Positions 57,313 through 64,000 of a stretch of 64,000 bases of DNA are shown here, piece after piece. The translations under genes and the position numbers were made by a program. The stretch covers positions 4,385,001 through 4,449,000 of the forward strand of contig NZ_CP085876.1 in assembly GCF_013284245.2 (NCBI RefSeq), written 5' to 3'. Numbering within the stretch: the first letter of the stretch is position 1; the number at the start of each line of letters is the position of its first letter. A model generated the notes under the pieces. The model worked only from the letters and a program-made list of their open reading frames with translations, did no database searches and was not told the origin of the DNA. The DNA is from Brevibacillus sp. DP1.3A (lineage in GTDB: Bacteria > Bacillota > Bacilli > Brevibacillales > Brevibacillaceae).

Positions 57313-58083
57313 GTGGCTTATCAAATCGTCTTTTTTGACATTGACGGAACCTTACTGAACACCGATCACATCATTCCACAAACAACGGTGGACGCCGTAC
57401 AAACATTAAAACAAAACGGTGTCCATGTCGCGATCGCAACCGGTCGAGCTCCTTATCATTTGATGCCAATCGCTGAGCAATTGGGCATTGAGACATTCGT
57501 GGGCTTTAACGGGTCGTATGTGAAGAGCGAAGGGAAGATCATCCATCACACGCCAATTGCTACAGATACATTGGCAAAGCTCGAACAAATGGCGGAGGGT
57601 CATTCCCATCCCATGGTATTTTTGAGCGCAGATCACTGCTATGCCAATGCCACGGACCACCCACATATCATCGAGTCGTTTGATTGGTTGCGACTGGAAT
57701 CCCCAGCGTATCGCCATCGCTACTGGGAGGAAACGTCGATTTATCAAGCATTTCTCTACTGTGGCGCTGATGAATCGAGATACACGGGTGAATTCCATGA
57801 CGTCTCTTACATTCGTTGGCATGAACACTGCATGGATATTTTGCCCCCAAACGGCTCCAAGGCAAAAGGAATTGAAGCCGTCTTAAAACATTTTGGACTA
57901 TCTCCTACCGATGCTGTTGCCTTTGGAGACGGATTGAACGACAAAGAGATGCTCTCCTATGTTGGCATGGGGGTAGCGATGGGTAATGCTCATGAAGAGC
58001 TGAAGCCGTTCGCCAATATGATTACACGCCACGTAAACGATAGTGGCATCCAGCATGGCTTAGCACAGCTTGGTTTAATCTAG
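57313..58083 (+). CDS. Cof-type HAD phosphatase (YkrA-like)
   Basis: A 256-residue haloacid-dehalogenase phosphatase. Motif I is IVFFDIDGTLLNTDHIIP (D-x-D-G-T), motif II VAIATGRAPYHL, motif III Lys in NGSKAKGIEAVL, and motif IV VAFGDGLNDKEMLSYVGMGV (G-D-G-x-N-D). The C2b cap lies between motifs II and III. Cof proteins dephosphorylate sugar phosphates or FMN/PLP-type metabolites; the substrate here is unknown. The GTG start at 57313 has AGGAG about 10 bases upstream. The following hairpin overlaps the S8 protease start. Confidence 0.92.
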   Translation: MAYQIVFFDIDGTLLNTDHIIPQTTVDAVQTLKQNGVHVAIATGRAPYHLMPIAEQLGIETFVGFNGSYVKSEGKIIHHTPIATDTLAKLEQMAEGHSHPMVFLSADHCYANATDHPHIIESFDWLRLESPAYRHRYWEETSIYQAFLYCGADESRYTGEFHDVSYIRWHEHCMDILPPNGSKAKGIEAVLKHFGLSPTDAVAFGDGLNDKEMLSYVGMGVAMGNAHEELKPFANMITRHVNDSGIQHGLAQLGLI

Positions 58084-58114
58084 TCACACTAACTGTAAGC
58101 TATTTCCTTCATAA

Positions 58115-58170
58115 TCACTCCCTTCATGTGCACGCTATAGACAACAGCACTGGAGGGAGTGAGTTTTTTT
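58115..58170 (+). terminator. Terminator-like hairpin that contains the S8 protease ribosome site
   Basis: TCACTCCCTTCA-(T)-GTGC (58115-58131) pairs with GCAC-TGGAGGGAGTGA (58147-58162): about 16 bp with one bulge, then TTTTTTT (58164-58170). The 3' arm is the GGAGGGAGTGA ribosome site of the S8 protease and the T-run runs into its TTG. A CTATAG -10-like hexamer lies in the loop. It may end the HAD transcript and hide the ribosome site on read-through RNA. Confidence 0.75.
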
Positions 58171-59569
58171 GCGCGTCTGGCCTTTTGTTGCCGCTGTTGC
58201 CTTGCTCGGTCTCGTCGTTGTCCCGTATCGGATGAATCAGAATGCAGAACAAGAAATGCGCGAACCTCATCCCCGCGTGACATCGGTTCAAGCGAGAATT
58301 CCTCGTATTAACTACATTGAACAGGTGAAAGACATTCGTCGTGACCTGGAGAAAAAAAGCCATATTCAAACGCTTCATCATAACCAGCGTGATCGCAGCC
58401 ATTATGTAGAAAATGAAGTCGTCGTGCGCTTTTCACCACGCCCCAAGCAAGAAAAAATTGATCAGCTCGTTTCTTCATTAGATGCCAAGATCAAACGTGA
58501 TTTTGACAAATTTCTCATTATCAAATCAAAGAGCATGACTACCAAGCAGCTCATGAAAAAACTGGCTGAACATCCTGACTCCGTATTTGCCGAGCCAAAT
58601 TACCTCTTACTCCCGAACGTGAAACCAAACGATACGTATTACACAGAATACCAGTGGAATCTTCCTCTGATTGGCATGGAGCAAAGTTGGGACGTCAGCG
58701 AAGGCAGCAGTGATGTCATCGTTGCAGTCGTCGATACAGGTGTGGATATGAAGCATCCAGAATTTGCTGGTAAGCTGGTCAAAGGCTACAACGTTTTGGA
58801 TGGCAGTAGCAAACCTGAGGATGATAATGGTCATGGTACACACGTATCAGGTGTCATAGCGGCGAAAACGAATAACGGAGATGGCATTGCCGGGATGTCC
58901 TGGAATAGCAAGCTCATGCCGATCAAAGCCATTGGCGCAGACGGTTCGGGATCAGCCGTGGACATCGCACAAGGCATTTATTGGGCGACAGATAACGGAG
59001 CGGATGTCATCAACTTGAGTGTAGGTAACTATACCTCCTCTGCTGCTCTGCGGGAAGCATGTCGCTATGCCTTTGATAAAAATGTTGTGTTAGTCGCTGC
59101 TTCCGGAAACGATGCGAGCGATCAGCCTAGCTTTCCTGCTGCCTATGATGAAGTTCTCGCCGTTGCCGCTGTCAATCATCGTAAAGAACGCGCCGATTTT
59201 TCCAACTTTGGTGATTATGTGGATGTATCTGCTCCTGGGGTCGATATTCCGAGTACGTACATTTCTAGCGACTATGCCTCCCTATCAGGTACTTCGATGG
59301 CGTGCCCTCATGTCGCTGCACTCGCTTCGCTCATCCGTTCCGTTCATCCCAATATGAATTCCCAAGACGTGATGAATCTCATTAGACAATCCTCGACTGA
59401 CCTCGGTGCTCCTGGGCACGATCAGTTATACGGATACGGTATGATCAATGTGAACCAGGCTCTTCGCCAAGCCCAGCCGGCCGAGCAAGTCAAATCAGAA
59501 CAACCTCCAAAAACAATCGGCGGCTTGCTTAATAAGTTCTTTCAACGTCTGCGCTTTGGTGGGCAATAA
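58169..59569 (+). CDS. Subtilisin-like serine protease (S8 family)
   Basis: A 466-residue exported protease. Residues 1-20 are hydrophobic (MRVWPFVAAVALLGLVVVPY) and act as signal or anchor; about 70-150 is an inhibitor-I9-like propeptide (YVENEVVVRFSPRPKQEKID ... VFAEPNYLLLP). The catalytic triad is Asp in IVAVVDTGVDMKHPEF, His in DDNGHGTHVSGVIAAK and Ser in SLSGTSMACPHVAALA, with oxyanion Asn in LVAASGNDASDQPSF. The C-terminal tail (about 430-466) ends in a basic FFQRLRF. The TTG start at 58169 lies directly after a hairpin holding its own ribosome site. A terminator follows. Target proteins are unknown. Confidence 0.93.
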   Translation: MRVWPFVAAVALLGLVVVPYRMNQNAEQEMREPHPRVTSVQARIPRINYIEQVKDIRRDLEKKSHIQTLHHNQRDRSHYVENEVVVRFSPRPKQEKIDQLVSSLDAKIKRDFDKFLIIKSKSMTTKQLMKKLAEHPDSVFAEPNYLLLPNVKPNDTYYTEYQWNLPLIGMEQSWDVSEGSSDVIVAVVDTGVDMKHPEFAGKLVKGYNVLDGSSKPEDDNGHGTHVSGVIAAKTNNGDGIAGMSWNSKLMPIKAIGADGSGSAVDIAQGIYWATDNGADVINLSVGNYTSSAALREACRYAFDKNVVLVAASGNDASDQPSFPAAYDEVLAVAAVNHRKERADFSNFGDYVDVSAPGVDIPSTYISSDYASLSGTSMACPHVAALASLIRSVHPNMNSQDVMNLIRQSSTDLGAPGHDQLYGYGMINVNQALRQAQPAEQVKSEQPPKTIGGLLNKFFQRLRFGGQ

Positions 59570-59593
59570 GTTCAGTGATAAACTTCCATGGAC

Positions 59594-59637
59594 AAAAAGG
59601 CGTACGTACCGATCCAAGGTTTGTACGCCTTTTTTTA
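59594..59637 (+). terminator. Terminator of the S8 protease gene
   Basis: AAAAAGGCGTAC and GTACGCCTTTTTTT pair with an inner ACC/GGT helix. Confidence 0.92.
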
Positions 59638-59663
59638 TATACTTTTCGGTGCGGTACGAATAG

Positions 59664-59689
59664 AAAAAAGGTGGCTGTTGACCACCTTT
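59664..59689 (-). terminator. Terminator of the double-barrel gene
   Basis: AAAGGTGGTCAAC-AGCCACCTTTTTT folds into an 8-bp stem directly after the large gene on the minus strand. Confidence 0.85.
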
Positions 59690-59694
59690 GTTTG

Positions 59695-62600
59695 TTACTC
59701 AGACTTTGGCGTACCATAGGCTTCATAAGCCTTGCGCAGTATCTCAAAGCTTTGCTTTTTTCGTTCATGGTACGTTGGTAAATCCCATTTGTCCCATTGG
59801 TACAAGAGTGGTTTGGAGGCTTCGCGCGAGAATGGCTTCTGATTGGAATGTGCAAATACTTCCACTCCGACACCTTTACTTTCGGTTGGTACTGTTCCTT
59901 TCGCCTCATACGGATATTTCCAAACCTGTTTGCTGCTCGGGTCAGTATACCCTAAAAGCATCCAAGGAATGCGTATTTCCAAAACATTGCCCTTTGCATA
60001 CCAATCTGCCAGTGAGTTGTACGCCGGATCTTGCGGATCAGAAATCCCTGGCTTCATGATGCCCACTTCCAGCTCTTCGAAAGGTACTGTTTTCTTCGTT
60101 TCTGGTAAATACAATGCTTTGTTGAGCGCCAGCTTCCACGGCAAGAATATGCCGCTATCTGCTTGATCATAACGTTCGTCCCATGGCAGCATTCCCTTGA
60201 GGTACCCGTATAGCCAACTATGCTGATCATAGGCACTATTGACAAAAATGCGAGAATTGCTTTCCCCTTGCATTCGCAACAAAAATTCGATCTCTTGGGA
60301 AAATGTAATACCTGGTGCTTTATCCGCAGTTCGACTCCCACCACTCAGCGTATCGAAGCCAATATCCAGCGTGTCCTTTGAGAAATCCCACTCTCCTTCG
60401 CTCTTCTTTAGCATGAGAAACAAGTACGCTTCATCGTGTGTAACAGATAGATCAAATCCCGGATAAGCACGTTTGACGCGCTGAAGTCTTTTTTCCCAAT
60501 CTGCTGTTTTCCCATCGAGAACGATCTGGTCAGACGCGTAACTACCGGGTTCCACCGCGATGACGCCGAATTTTTCCTCGTTGGTTAACGTATTGCTCCA
60601 CATCGCCCTCCGTTCCCAAGGCAGTTCCAGGTCAATCGTATTCCAGGTAAATTTGAACCATTCATCCTGCCATGCGAATAAAAGTGCGCCATCATAACCT
60701 TCTTCATAAATATTACGCAGCATATCGGCATTCATCTCGCCCTGCTCTTGTTCCGTATGCATTCCTTGATTCCGTCCAGCAGGCCCATAATGAGCCATTC
60801 CCCGTGAGCTAGGTACGCCATATTCGGCAACCAACAACGGGATTCCCTTATGGTGGGCACGCAGATCACGCAAGTATCCCGCATATGGGTCTAACTTGCC
60901 GCTGGCATCCCGGTACTTTTGGTACTTCTCCTCATATCGCAAAAAGTCCGGGTAGTACGGATAGACATGATAAGAGGCAAAGTAACCTGCTGTCCATTCC
61001 ACCGATGCTTTCAGATTCATCGGGTCGATCGAGACCATATCCTCTTGCGGTAGCGGCTCGTTAGGATGCGACAGCGGATCGGTCGTCAGCCAGTTTGTGA
61101 ACGATACCGGATGCTGCCATCCATATTTCATTTCTTCCTCAGCCAAATAATCAAGCATGAAGGCTAGCCAGCTTTCAAAAGGAGACGCTTTTTCCGTTGT
61201 CTTGATATATTTTCCCTGATAAGGAGGCATGTCCGGATGAGATGCATTCGTCACCTGTACCGTATACGGATACCACTCGGTACCCAGTATCCACCCTACC
61301 AAGTATTGCGACACATCTGTCCGATATTCACCGCTGGCACGACCGTACCGCTCTGGGAGTGTCACGTTTCCATGGATTGCTTGTACAGCGTCTTTAATCT
61401 CTTGGCGAAAATCTTTGGTTATCTCGGGAGTAAATGCATCCCGTCCTTTCCGATCTTCACCCGCGAGCGCTTCATCCGGCGACCAGATTCCTTGCAGCAG
61501 GAGCAACGGCTCTTCCTGTTTTTGGTTGAACTCGTGTAAAGCCTCATAAAAGATCGGAGGTAGAATCGTATAAATGCGAATTACTTTGTTATTCATTTCC
61601 TTCATTTGCGTAAACCAGCGCAAGTAATCCTCGCGGGTCGGGGAGAGCTCTCCAGGATAGTGTCCTGGTGTCGTTGCACCCAGATTGATTCCCGCCCAAA
61701 ACACGGGTTTCCAGCCTTGCCCGTTATAGAGGGCAATATCCCCACCATCTACCTTGGCAACGAGCTTTTTGCCTTCACTTTCGAATACAGGCATCGGTTT
61801 TGACGCTTTGCTTGCTTCCATTTGTGCTTCGCTTTTTTTGACCAGTTCCCTCCACTTTTCATAATCATGGATGGCGTATCCGGCGTAGCCTGCAAATTCT
61901 TCGAGGTTATCTTCGAGAACGGCCAGTTGCTCCTCCAATCCTCCATGCCCTTCCTCATAAAAGGTGGTGTTTTCTCCCTCTGCGCTTTGCAGCAGGTTAA
62001 GACCAACGACCACTTTGTTTTTTTGATCGTCCGCTTCGTTCATGATCGGGTTCACAATTTCCAATACCCCGTTCGGTCCCTCTACCCTGTCGCGATAGGC
62101 CATTAACGTTACATGATCTAGCGTGCTGACCAGCCATTTGCTAACAGTTTCCGATTTGTCTGCCAGCGACAGCTCGTACATCCAAAACGGAATATCGACA
62201 CTTAACTCCAACGCCGGATCCTTTTTGATTTCTGCGGACAAGTACTCGATATTGGCTACCCATTCGTTTTTGATTACTTCCTTGTTCTCATTCCATTCGG
62301 GTAGTACGTGAGGTTCAATATCGAGATGAAGGCCACTAAATCTTTCACCTTCCCCTGCTGATTTATTATAGGTCTGAACCCAGTTTAAGAAGGTGGTAAT
62401 ACTTTTTCGATTGGAAACGAGAGACCAGACCGGATCTCCTGCAAGAGCATCCACGCGAATGCCGGATGCATTTGCTGCCTTAATAAAGGAATGATAATCT
62501 TGATGGGCAACATTTTCTTGATCAATATGCAAATAAATGAGATTGACGTCATGTTGCTTGGCAAATGCGATGATTTCCTCTCTTTCTGTGACAATGAGCT

Positions 62601-62736
62601 GCGTATTCCAAATCCAGGTCGCGATGATCGGCGGAGTCCTATACAAATAAGCGATGATTGCGATGACTGGTATGATGATGATCACAAAACCAAGCAGTAG
62701 CTTTTTTTTGCTTAATCGATTCTGTTCTGGTTCCAT
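59695..62736 (-). CDS. Membrane-anchored protein with two glycosidase-like barrels and a CBM-like C terminus
   Basis: A 1013-residue protein. A signal-anchor helix at 11-31 (KKLLLGFVIIIIPVIAIIAY) puts the rest outside. Residues about 37-300 look like a TIM barrel with HLDIEPH (Asp139, Glu141), a D-x-E arrangement as in GH18-type chitinase folds. A second barrel at about 345-715 has GTEWYP (Glu487) and LLVAEYGVPSSRG (Glu638), like the acid/base and nucleophile of GH2/GH5/GH39-type enzymes. Residues about 725-985 (LDGKTADWEKRLQRVKRAYP then LSVTHDEAYLFLMLKK) resemble a CBM9-like sugar-binding sandwich. A role in trimming an exopolysaccharide is plausible. It follows glmU by 39 bp on the same strand. 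The ATG has no close ribosome site; AGGAGG is about 22 bases away. Confidence 0.82.
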   Translation of the reverse strand: MEPEQNRLSKKKLLLGFVIIIIPVIAIIAYLYRTPPIIATWIWNTQLIVTEREEIIAFAKQHDVNLIYLHIDQENVAHQDYHSFIKAANASGIRVDALAGDPVWSLVSNRKSITTFLNWVQTYNKSAGEGERFSGLHLDIEPHVLPEWNENKEVIKNEWVANIEYLSAEIKKDPALELSVDIPFWMYELSLADKSETVSKWLVSTLDHVTLMAYRDRVEGPNGVLEIVNPIMNEADDQKNKVVVGLNLLQSAEGENTTFYEEGHGGLEEQLAVLEDNLEEFAGYAGYAIHDYEKWRELVKKSEAQMEASKASKPMPVFESEGKKLVAKVDGGDIALYNGQGWKPVFWAGINLGATTPGHYPGELSPTREDYLRWFTQMKEMNNKVIRIYTILPPIFYEALHEFNQKQEEPLLLLQGIWSPDEALAGEDRKGRDAFTPEITKDFRQEIKDAVQAIHGNVTLPERYGRASGEYRTDVSQYLVGWILGTEWYPYTVQVTNASHPDMPPYQGKYIKTTEKASPFESWLAFMLDYLAEEEMKYGWQHPVSFTNWLTTDPLSHPNEPLPQEDMVSIDPMNLKASVEWTAGYFASYHVYPYYPDFLRYEEKYQKYRDASGKLDPYAGYLRDLRAHHKGIPLLVAEYGVPSSRGMAHYGPAGRNQGMHTEQEQGEMNADMLRNIYEEGYDGALLFAWQDEWFKFTWNTIDLELPWERRAMWSNTLTNEEKFGVIAVEPGSYASDQIVLDGKTADWEKRLQRVKRAYPGFDLSVTHDEAYLFLMLKKSEGEWDFSKDTLDIGFDTLSGGSRTADKAPGITFSQEIEFLLRMQGESNSRIFVNSAYDQHSWLYGYLKGMLPWDERYDQADSGIFLPWKLALNKALYLPETKKTVPFEELEVGIMKPGISDPQDPAYNSLADWYAKGNVLEIRIPWMLLGYTDPSSKQVWKYPYEAKGTVPTESKGVGVEVFAHSNQKPFSREASKPLLYQWDKWDLPTYHERKKQSFEILRKAYEAYGTPKSE

Positions 62737-62775
62737 GCTGTCTGTAAAAATAAGACATCCTCCTACTGACTACGA

Positions 62776-64000
62776 TTATGTGCGGGTTGCCATCAACCGT
62801 TTGGCATACTGCTCTTTGATGCTTTGGCGTTCTCTGGCGATGGCCAAAGCGTCGTTCGGAACATCATCTGTGATCGTAGAGCCTGCCGCTACATAAGCGC
62901 CCTCCCCGATGGTAACTGGAGCTATCAAATTGGCATTGCAACCAATAAAGGCGTGATCGCCAACGATCGTTTTATGCTTGCGGACGCCATCGTAGTTGAC
63001 AGTGATTGTACCGCACCCTACGTTTACATGTTCACCAATATCAGAATCACCAATATACGAGAGGTGAGCAACCTTTGCACCTTTCCCGAGACGTGAATTT
63101 TTCAGTTCGACAAAATCTCCGACCTTTGCCGCCTCACCTACATCTGAACCTGGACGAATATAGGCATAAGGGCCAACCAATGCCCCGTCACGAATTATGC
63201 TGTTACATGCATTTGCATAACGAATTTCTACGTTACACCCTACTTCGCAATCCCTTACGTCTGCATTCGGTCCGATGACACAATTGGATCCTATTGTTGT
63301 TTTCCCACGGAGGTACGTTCCCGGATGAATAACCGTATCAGGTCCGATACACACATCGGCATCAATATAGGTGGAGGTTGAATCAATGAACGTGACCCCG
63401 TTTTGCATATGCTCCTCATTGATTCGCATACGGAGCAATCTCTCGGCGCAAGCCAGCTGGATTCTGTCATTCACGCCGCCCCCCTCTTCCGCATCATCGG
63501 TCATGAAAGCCCCAATGCGCTCGTCTTGCTCGTTTAAAATAGTCAAAACGTCAGGCAAGTAATACTCTTTCTGGGCATTATCATTTTTCACTCGGGATAT
63601 GGCTTGAAACAGCTTTTGGTTGTCGAAACAATACATTCCTGTATTGATTTCACATACGAGCCGTTCTTCGGCTGTTGCATCCTTATGCTCCACGATCCGT
63701 TTTACAAGATCGTTTGCGTCGCGGATCAATCGCCCGTACCCTGTAGGATCGTCTACTCGTGCCGTTAAGACAGTTGCAGCTGCACGTTGCGTTTCATGCT
63801 GCGCAAGCAGTTGCTCCAGCGTTTTCTCCCTCACCAATGGTGTATCCCCGCTCAACACGATCGTTGTCCCCTGTTTGTCTTGCAGGAGGTCAGCCGCCAT
63901 CATCACTGCATGGGCAGTTCCTAATTGCTCGGACTGGTAAGCATAGCGGACAGAAGCACCGAACTGCTTTTTCACTTGCTCGGCCCCATGCCCTACAATC
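62776..64000 (-). CDS. glmU: Bifunctional GlmU, 3' part (runs off the window)
   Basis: The C-terminal 408 residues of GlmU, which acetylates glucosamine-1-phosphate and then adds UMP to give UDP-GlcNAc for wall synthesis. The pyrophosphorylase part shows IVGHGAEQ at the edge, QLGTAHAVMMAADLL, VLSGDTPLVR, YGRLIRD, INTGMYCFD and GGGVNDRIQLA. The acetyltransferase part is a left-handed beta helix (IGPDTVIHPGTYLRGKTTIG ... YAYIRPGSDVGEAAKVGDFV ... LSYIGDSDIGEHVNVGCGTI) with the catalytic His in KVAHLSYIGD. The frame continues past 64000. The usual downstream prs gene is not here; the double-barrel protein follows instead. Confidence 0.97.
   Translation of the reverse strand, partial: IVGHGAEQVKKQFGASVRYAYQSEQLGTAHAVMMAADLLQDKQGTTIVLSGDTPLVREKTLEQLLAQHETQRAAATVLTARVDDPTGYGRLIRDANDLVKRIVEHKDATAEERLVCEINTGMYCFDNQKLFQAISRVKNDNAQKEYYLPDVLTILNEQDERIGAFMTDDAEEGGGVNDRIQLACAERLLRMRINEEHMQNGVTFIDSTSTYIDADVCIGPDTVIHPGTYLRGKTTIGSNCVIGPNADVRDCEVGCNVEIRYANACNSIIRDGALVGPYAYIRPGSDVGEAAKVGDFVELKNSRLGKGAKVAHLSYIGDSDIGEHVNVGCGTITVNYDGVRKHKTIVGDHAFIGCNANLIAPVTIGEGAYVAAGSTITDDVPNDALAIARERQSIKEQYAKRLMATRT

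Noticed and set aside
1-64000. Insertion sequences, prophage, integrases, tRNA or rRNA genes
   Set aside because: I looked for transposase and integrase motifs, terminal repeats and tRNA-like CCA ends with T-loop GTTCGA and found none.

Overview
The window looks like chromosomal DNA of a spore-forming, aerobic Firmicute, most probably Brevibacillus or a close relative in the Paenibacillaceae. This rests on gene content, not on a database match: spore genes (spore photoproduct lyase, UvsE endonuclease, a diverged alpha/beta SASP, LysM and proline-rich coat-like proteins), an S-layer-homology (SLH) protein, the dck-dgk pair, YfkAB, YcgQ/YcgR, a czcO-czcD metal-efflux unit, strong AGGAGG ribosome sites and frequent TTG/GTG starts. 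I see no rRNA, tRNA, insertion sequence, prophage or CRISPR array. The left edge (1-1050) is the only part with accessory character.

Layout. 1-1050: a partial HTH gene, a small XRE regulator and a broken ankyrin gene. 1.2-5.8 kb: a MarR regulator and FAD monooxygenase sharing an 18-bp operator motif, then a large SLH protein. 6-10.5 kb: RNase P RNA, a HesB-like protein, gamma-carbonic anhydrase, a methyltransferase, a DUF1385 protein, YfkAB and a SASP. 10.5-19.5 kb: a drug exporter, small spore-like proteins, an amidohydrolase, class I fumarase, a secreted beta-propeller protein with an ECF-type promoter, a TPR protein and a foldase-like lipoprotein. 19.5-28.8 kb: an MBL hydrolase, an ABC ATPase, an M20 amidohydrolase operon with two membrane proteins, an amino-acid permease with a 47-residue partner, and an MHYT-PAS-GGDEF-EAL c-di-GMP protein. 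29-33.5 kb: uvsE, a tandem-repeat coat-like protein, and hutH behind a leader peptide overlapped by an intrinsic terminator. 33.5-41.8 kb: small metabolic and regulatory genes, a VOC/TetR pair with its operator, dck-dgk, and splB with a small upstream gene. 42-46.7 kb: an ECF sigma factor with a DUF4179 protein, thiD, a two-component system and a SET protein. 46.8-52 kb: metal homeostasis (YcgQ/YcgR, ArsR, CzcO, CzcD). 52-64 kb: acsA, a metallophosphoesterase, a PucR-type regulator, a MsmX-like ATPase, a HAD phosphatase, a subtilisin-like protease, a 1013-residue membrane-anchored double-barrel glycosidase-like protein and the 3' part of glmU.

The genes are mainly housekeeping, stress and sporulation functions arranged in short transcription units separated by clear hairpin terminators. 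The most informative non-coding signals are the three TTGTTT-N6-AAACAA operators of the MarR unit, an ECF promoter shape shared by the sigma gene and the beta-propeller gene, the TetR operator placed between -35 and -10, the hutH leader attenuator, and a hairpin that contains the ribosome site of the S8 protease. No single element is clearly a new defence or mobile system. The strongest candidates for something undescribed are the hutH leader, the PN-repeat protein, and the double-barrel protein behind glmU.
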